From VYFG01 sp022827325 (GTDB lineage: Bacteria > Pseudomonadota > Gammaproteobacteria > Arenicellales > Poriferihabitantaceae), in NCBI GenBank assembly GCA_022827325.1, contig JAJDTE010000208.1, forward strand, positions 1-14,525: DNA of 14,525 nucleotides, read 5' to 3'. The position numbers and the translations under genes were made by a program. The notes beneath the pieces were generated by a model. That model made no database searches. It worked only from the letters and a program-made list of their open reading frames with translations, and was not told where the DNA came from. Shown here piece after piece: positions 13,551 to 14,525 of this stretch. How positions within the stretch are numbered: position 1 is the first letter of the stretch; the number at the start of each line of letters is the position of its first letter.

Positions 13551-14237
13551 ATGCAACATCCAAATCCCGTCCGTTCCGTGATCTTTGACGTCGACGGACT
13601 GCTGCTGGACACCGAAATCGTCTATACACGGGTCACGCAGAAGATCGTTTCACGATTCGGCAAGACCTTCGACTGGTCCATCAAGGCCAATATGATCGGC
13701 CGCGCGGAAGCAGACTCCTCGCGTTACCTGGTGCAGGCCCTCGACCTTCCGATCACCCCAGAGGAATACCTCGCGGAACGCAACACCATGCTGAAGGAGG
13801 GTTTCGCCGCATGCGACGCCATGCCCGGCGCCGAGAGCATTGTCCGGCACCTGCACCGGCACGGGATTCCCATGGCCGTGGCCACCAGTTCCTCCAGGGA
13901 ACTGTTCCGGATCAAGAAATCCCGGCATACGCACTGGTTTGACCTGTTCGAAATCACCGTCACGGGAGACGACCCGGGAATCCTGCTGGCGAAGCCCGCA
14001 CCGGATATCTTCCTGGCCGCCGCGGACAAGCTGGGGGCGAACCCGCAGGACGTCCTGGTTTTCGAGGACGCCCCGTCCGGTCTTGCTGCCGGGATCGCGG
14101 CCAACATGCGGGTCATCGCGGTACCGGATCCGAACATGGACAAATCCAGGTACAGGGGTGCGGAGGAAATACTGGAAAGCCTGGAAGCCTTTTCTCCCGG
14201 CAGGTACGGGCTCCCCGAACTGGATCGGATAGCCTAG
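13551..14237 (+). CDS. HAD-superfamily phosphatase resembling pseudouridine-5'-phosphatase
   Basis: The 228-residue product is a HAD subfamily IA hydrolase with all four motifs: I, IFDVDGLLLDT with nucleophile D13 and acid D15; II, ATSSS with T112 or S113; III, K148 in AKPAPDIF; IV, VFEDAPSG with E172 and D173. The helical cap lies between motifs I and II. Several stretches follow the eukaryotic GS1/HDHD1 (PUDP) pattern closely: DGLLLDTE.VY, MPGAE..VRHL..HGIP.A.ATSS, KKSRH...FDLF, GDDP, KPAPDIFLAAA and the ending GLPEL. PUDP dephosphorylates pseudouridine 5'-monophosphate, an RNA breakdown product, so that substrate is a reasonable guess but unproven; a 2-deoxyglucose-6-phosphatase or phosphoglycolate-type activity is possible. 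It stands alone, divergent from the Fe-S carrier and RNA-modification genes. Confidence 0.9.
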   Translation: MQHPNPVRSVIFDVDGLLLDTEIVYTRVTQKIVSRFGKTFDWSIKANMIGRAEADSSRYLVQALDLPITPEEYLAERNTMLKEGFAACDAMPGAESIVRHLHRHGIPMAVATSSSRELFRIKKSRHTHWFDLFEITVTGDDPGILLAKPAPDIFLAAADKLGANPQDVLVFEDAPSGLAAGIAANMRVIAVPDPNMDKSRYRGAEEILESLEAFSPGRYGLPELDRIA

Positions 14238-14525
14238 AATTTTGGTCTTCCCGCCCCCTGCGGCTTGCTCGCCATCAGGTAATTAGCGGCAGGTACCGGT
14301 CTACAGCAGGGCCGACCACGTCCATGATCCCGGCAGGATTCCGCCGGTTACCCGACCACCCACCCCGGGAACTTAATCCCCCCGCCCAGGGTCATCCGGA
14401 CAGGGGCCCGATGCGTGGGTCAGGGATGGCGGGGATGGCCTTTCAACGGGTGGGAACGGACCCTGTTCGGCAGCGGAAGCCGGGCTCCCGAAAGAATTAT
14501 GACAAACCTGCCCGAGGGACGGGAA
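14238..14525. other. Non-coding right edge, nothing recognised
   Basis: These 288 bases hold no frame with protein motifs on either strand, no tRNA-like fold that I can see and no riboswitch consensus. There is no clear T-tailed hairpin after the HAD gene; a short AGCC/GGCT dyad near 14478-14492 is the only local stem. The region may be the upstream region of a gene beyond the window. Confidence 0.4.

Noticed and set aside
13112..13612. Minus-strand frame of 166 codons across the divergent intergenic region
   Set aside because: It runs through the HAD gene start and both candidate promoters, has no motifs and changes character along its length; not supported as a gene.

Overview
The window is a GC-rich chromosomal segment from what looks like a gammaproteobacterium. 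The minus-strand order ndk, rlmN, rodZ, hisS, yfgM, bamB, der follows the gammaproteobacterial arrangement, with xseA next to der, and the BamB and YfgM proteins point the same way. A free-living lineage near the purple-sulfur or Ectothiorhodospira-like gammaproteobacteria is possible, but this is inference. No tRNA, rRNA or CRISPR array was recognised.

Layout. Positions 1 to about 796 hold the 3' part of an IS5-family insertion sequence that runs off the left edge. It abuts a 57-codon remnant of a HerA-type ATPase gene (about 797-967). Next comes a plus-strand group: a proline/glutamate-rich lipoprotein, xseA (exonuclease VII large subunit) and a secreted M23/LytM-like protein whose zinc-binding residues are largely replaced. 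This group converges on, and overlaps by 24 bases, a long minus-strand group read from about 11.2 kb down to 3.6 kb: ndk, rlmN, rodZ, hisS, yfgM, bamB, der. Further right on the same strand are an MtaB-like tRNA methylthiotransferase and an IscA-type Fe-S carrier. A divergent HAD phosphatase resembling eukaryotic-type pseudouridine-5'-phosphatase lies at 13551-14237. The last 288 bases carry no gene I recognise.

How the genes fit together. The minus-strand cluster is mostly housekeeping: nucleotide balance (Ndk), RNA modification (RlmN, MtaB-like), tRNA charging (HisS), cell shape (RodZ), outer-membrane and periplasmic protein biogenesis (YfgM, BamB) and ribosome assembly (Der). An A-type Fe-S carrier next to two Fe-S radical-SAM RNA-modifying enzymes is a sensible functional grouping. 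The ispG and pilW/pilF genes that lie between rlmN and hisS in E. coli-like genomes are absent here.

I do not see a complete undescribed system. The least ordinary items are the IS-truncated HerA remnant (possible residue of a defence locus just left of the window), the degenerate LytM protein, the eukaryote-like HAD phosphatase, and a pair of 21-bp-spaced direct repeats around a candidate promoter upstream of the Fe-S carrier gene.
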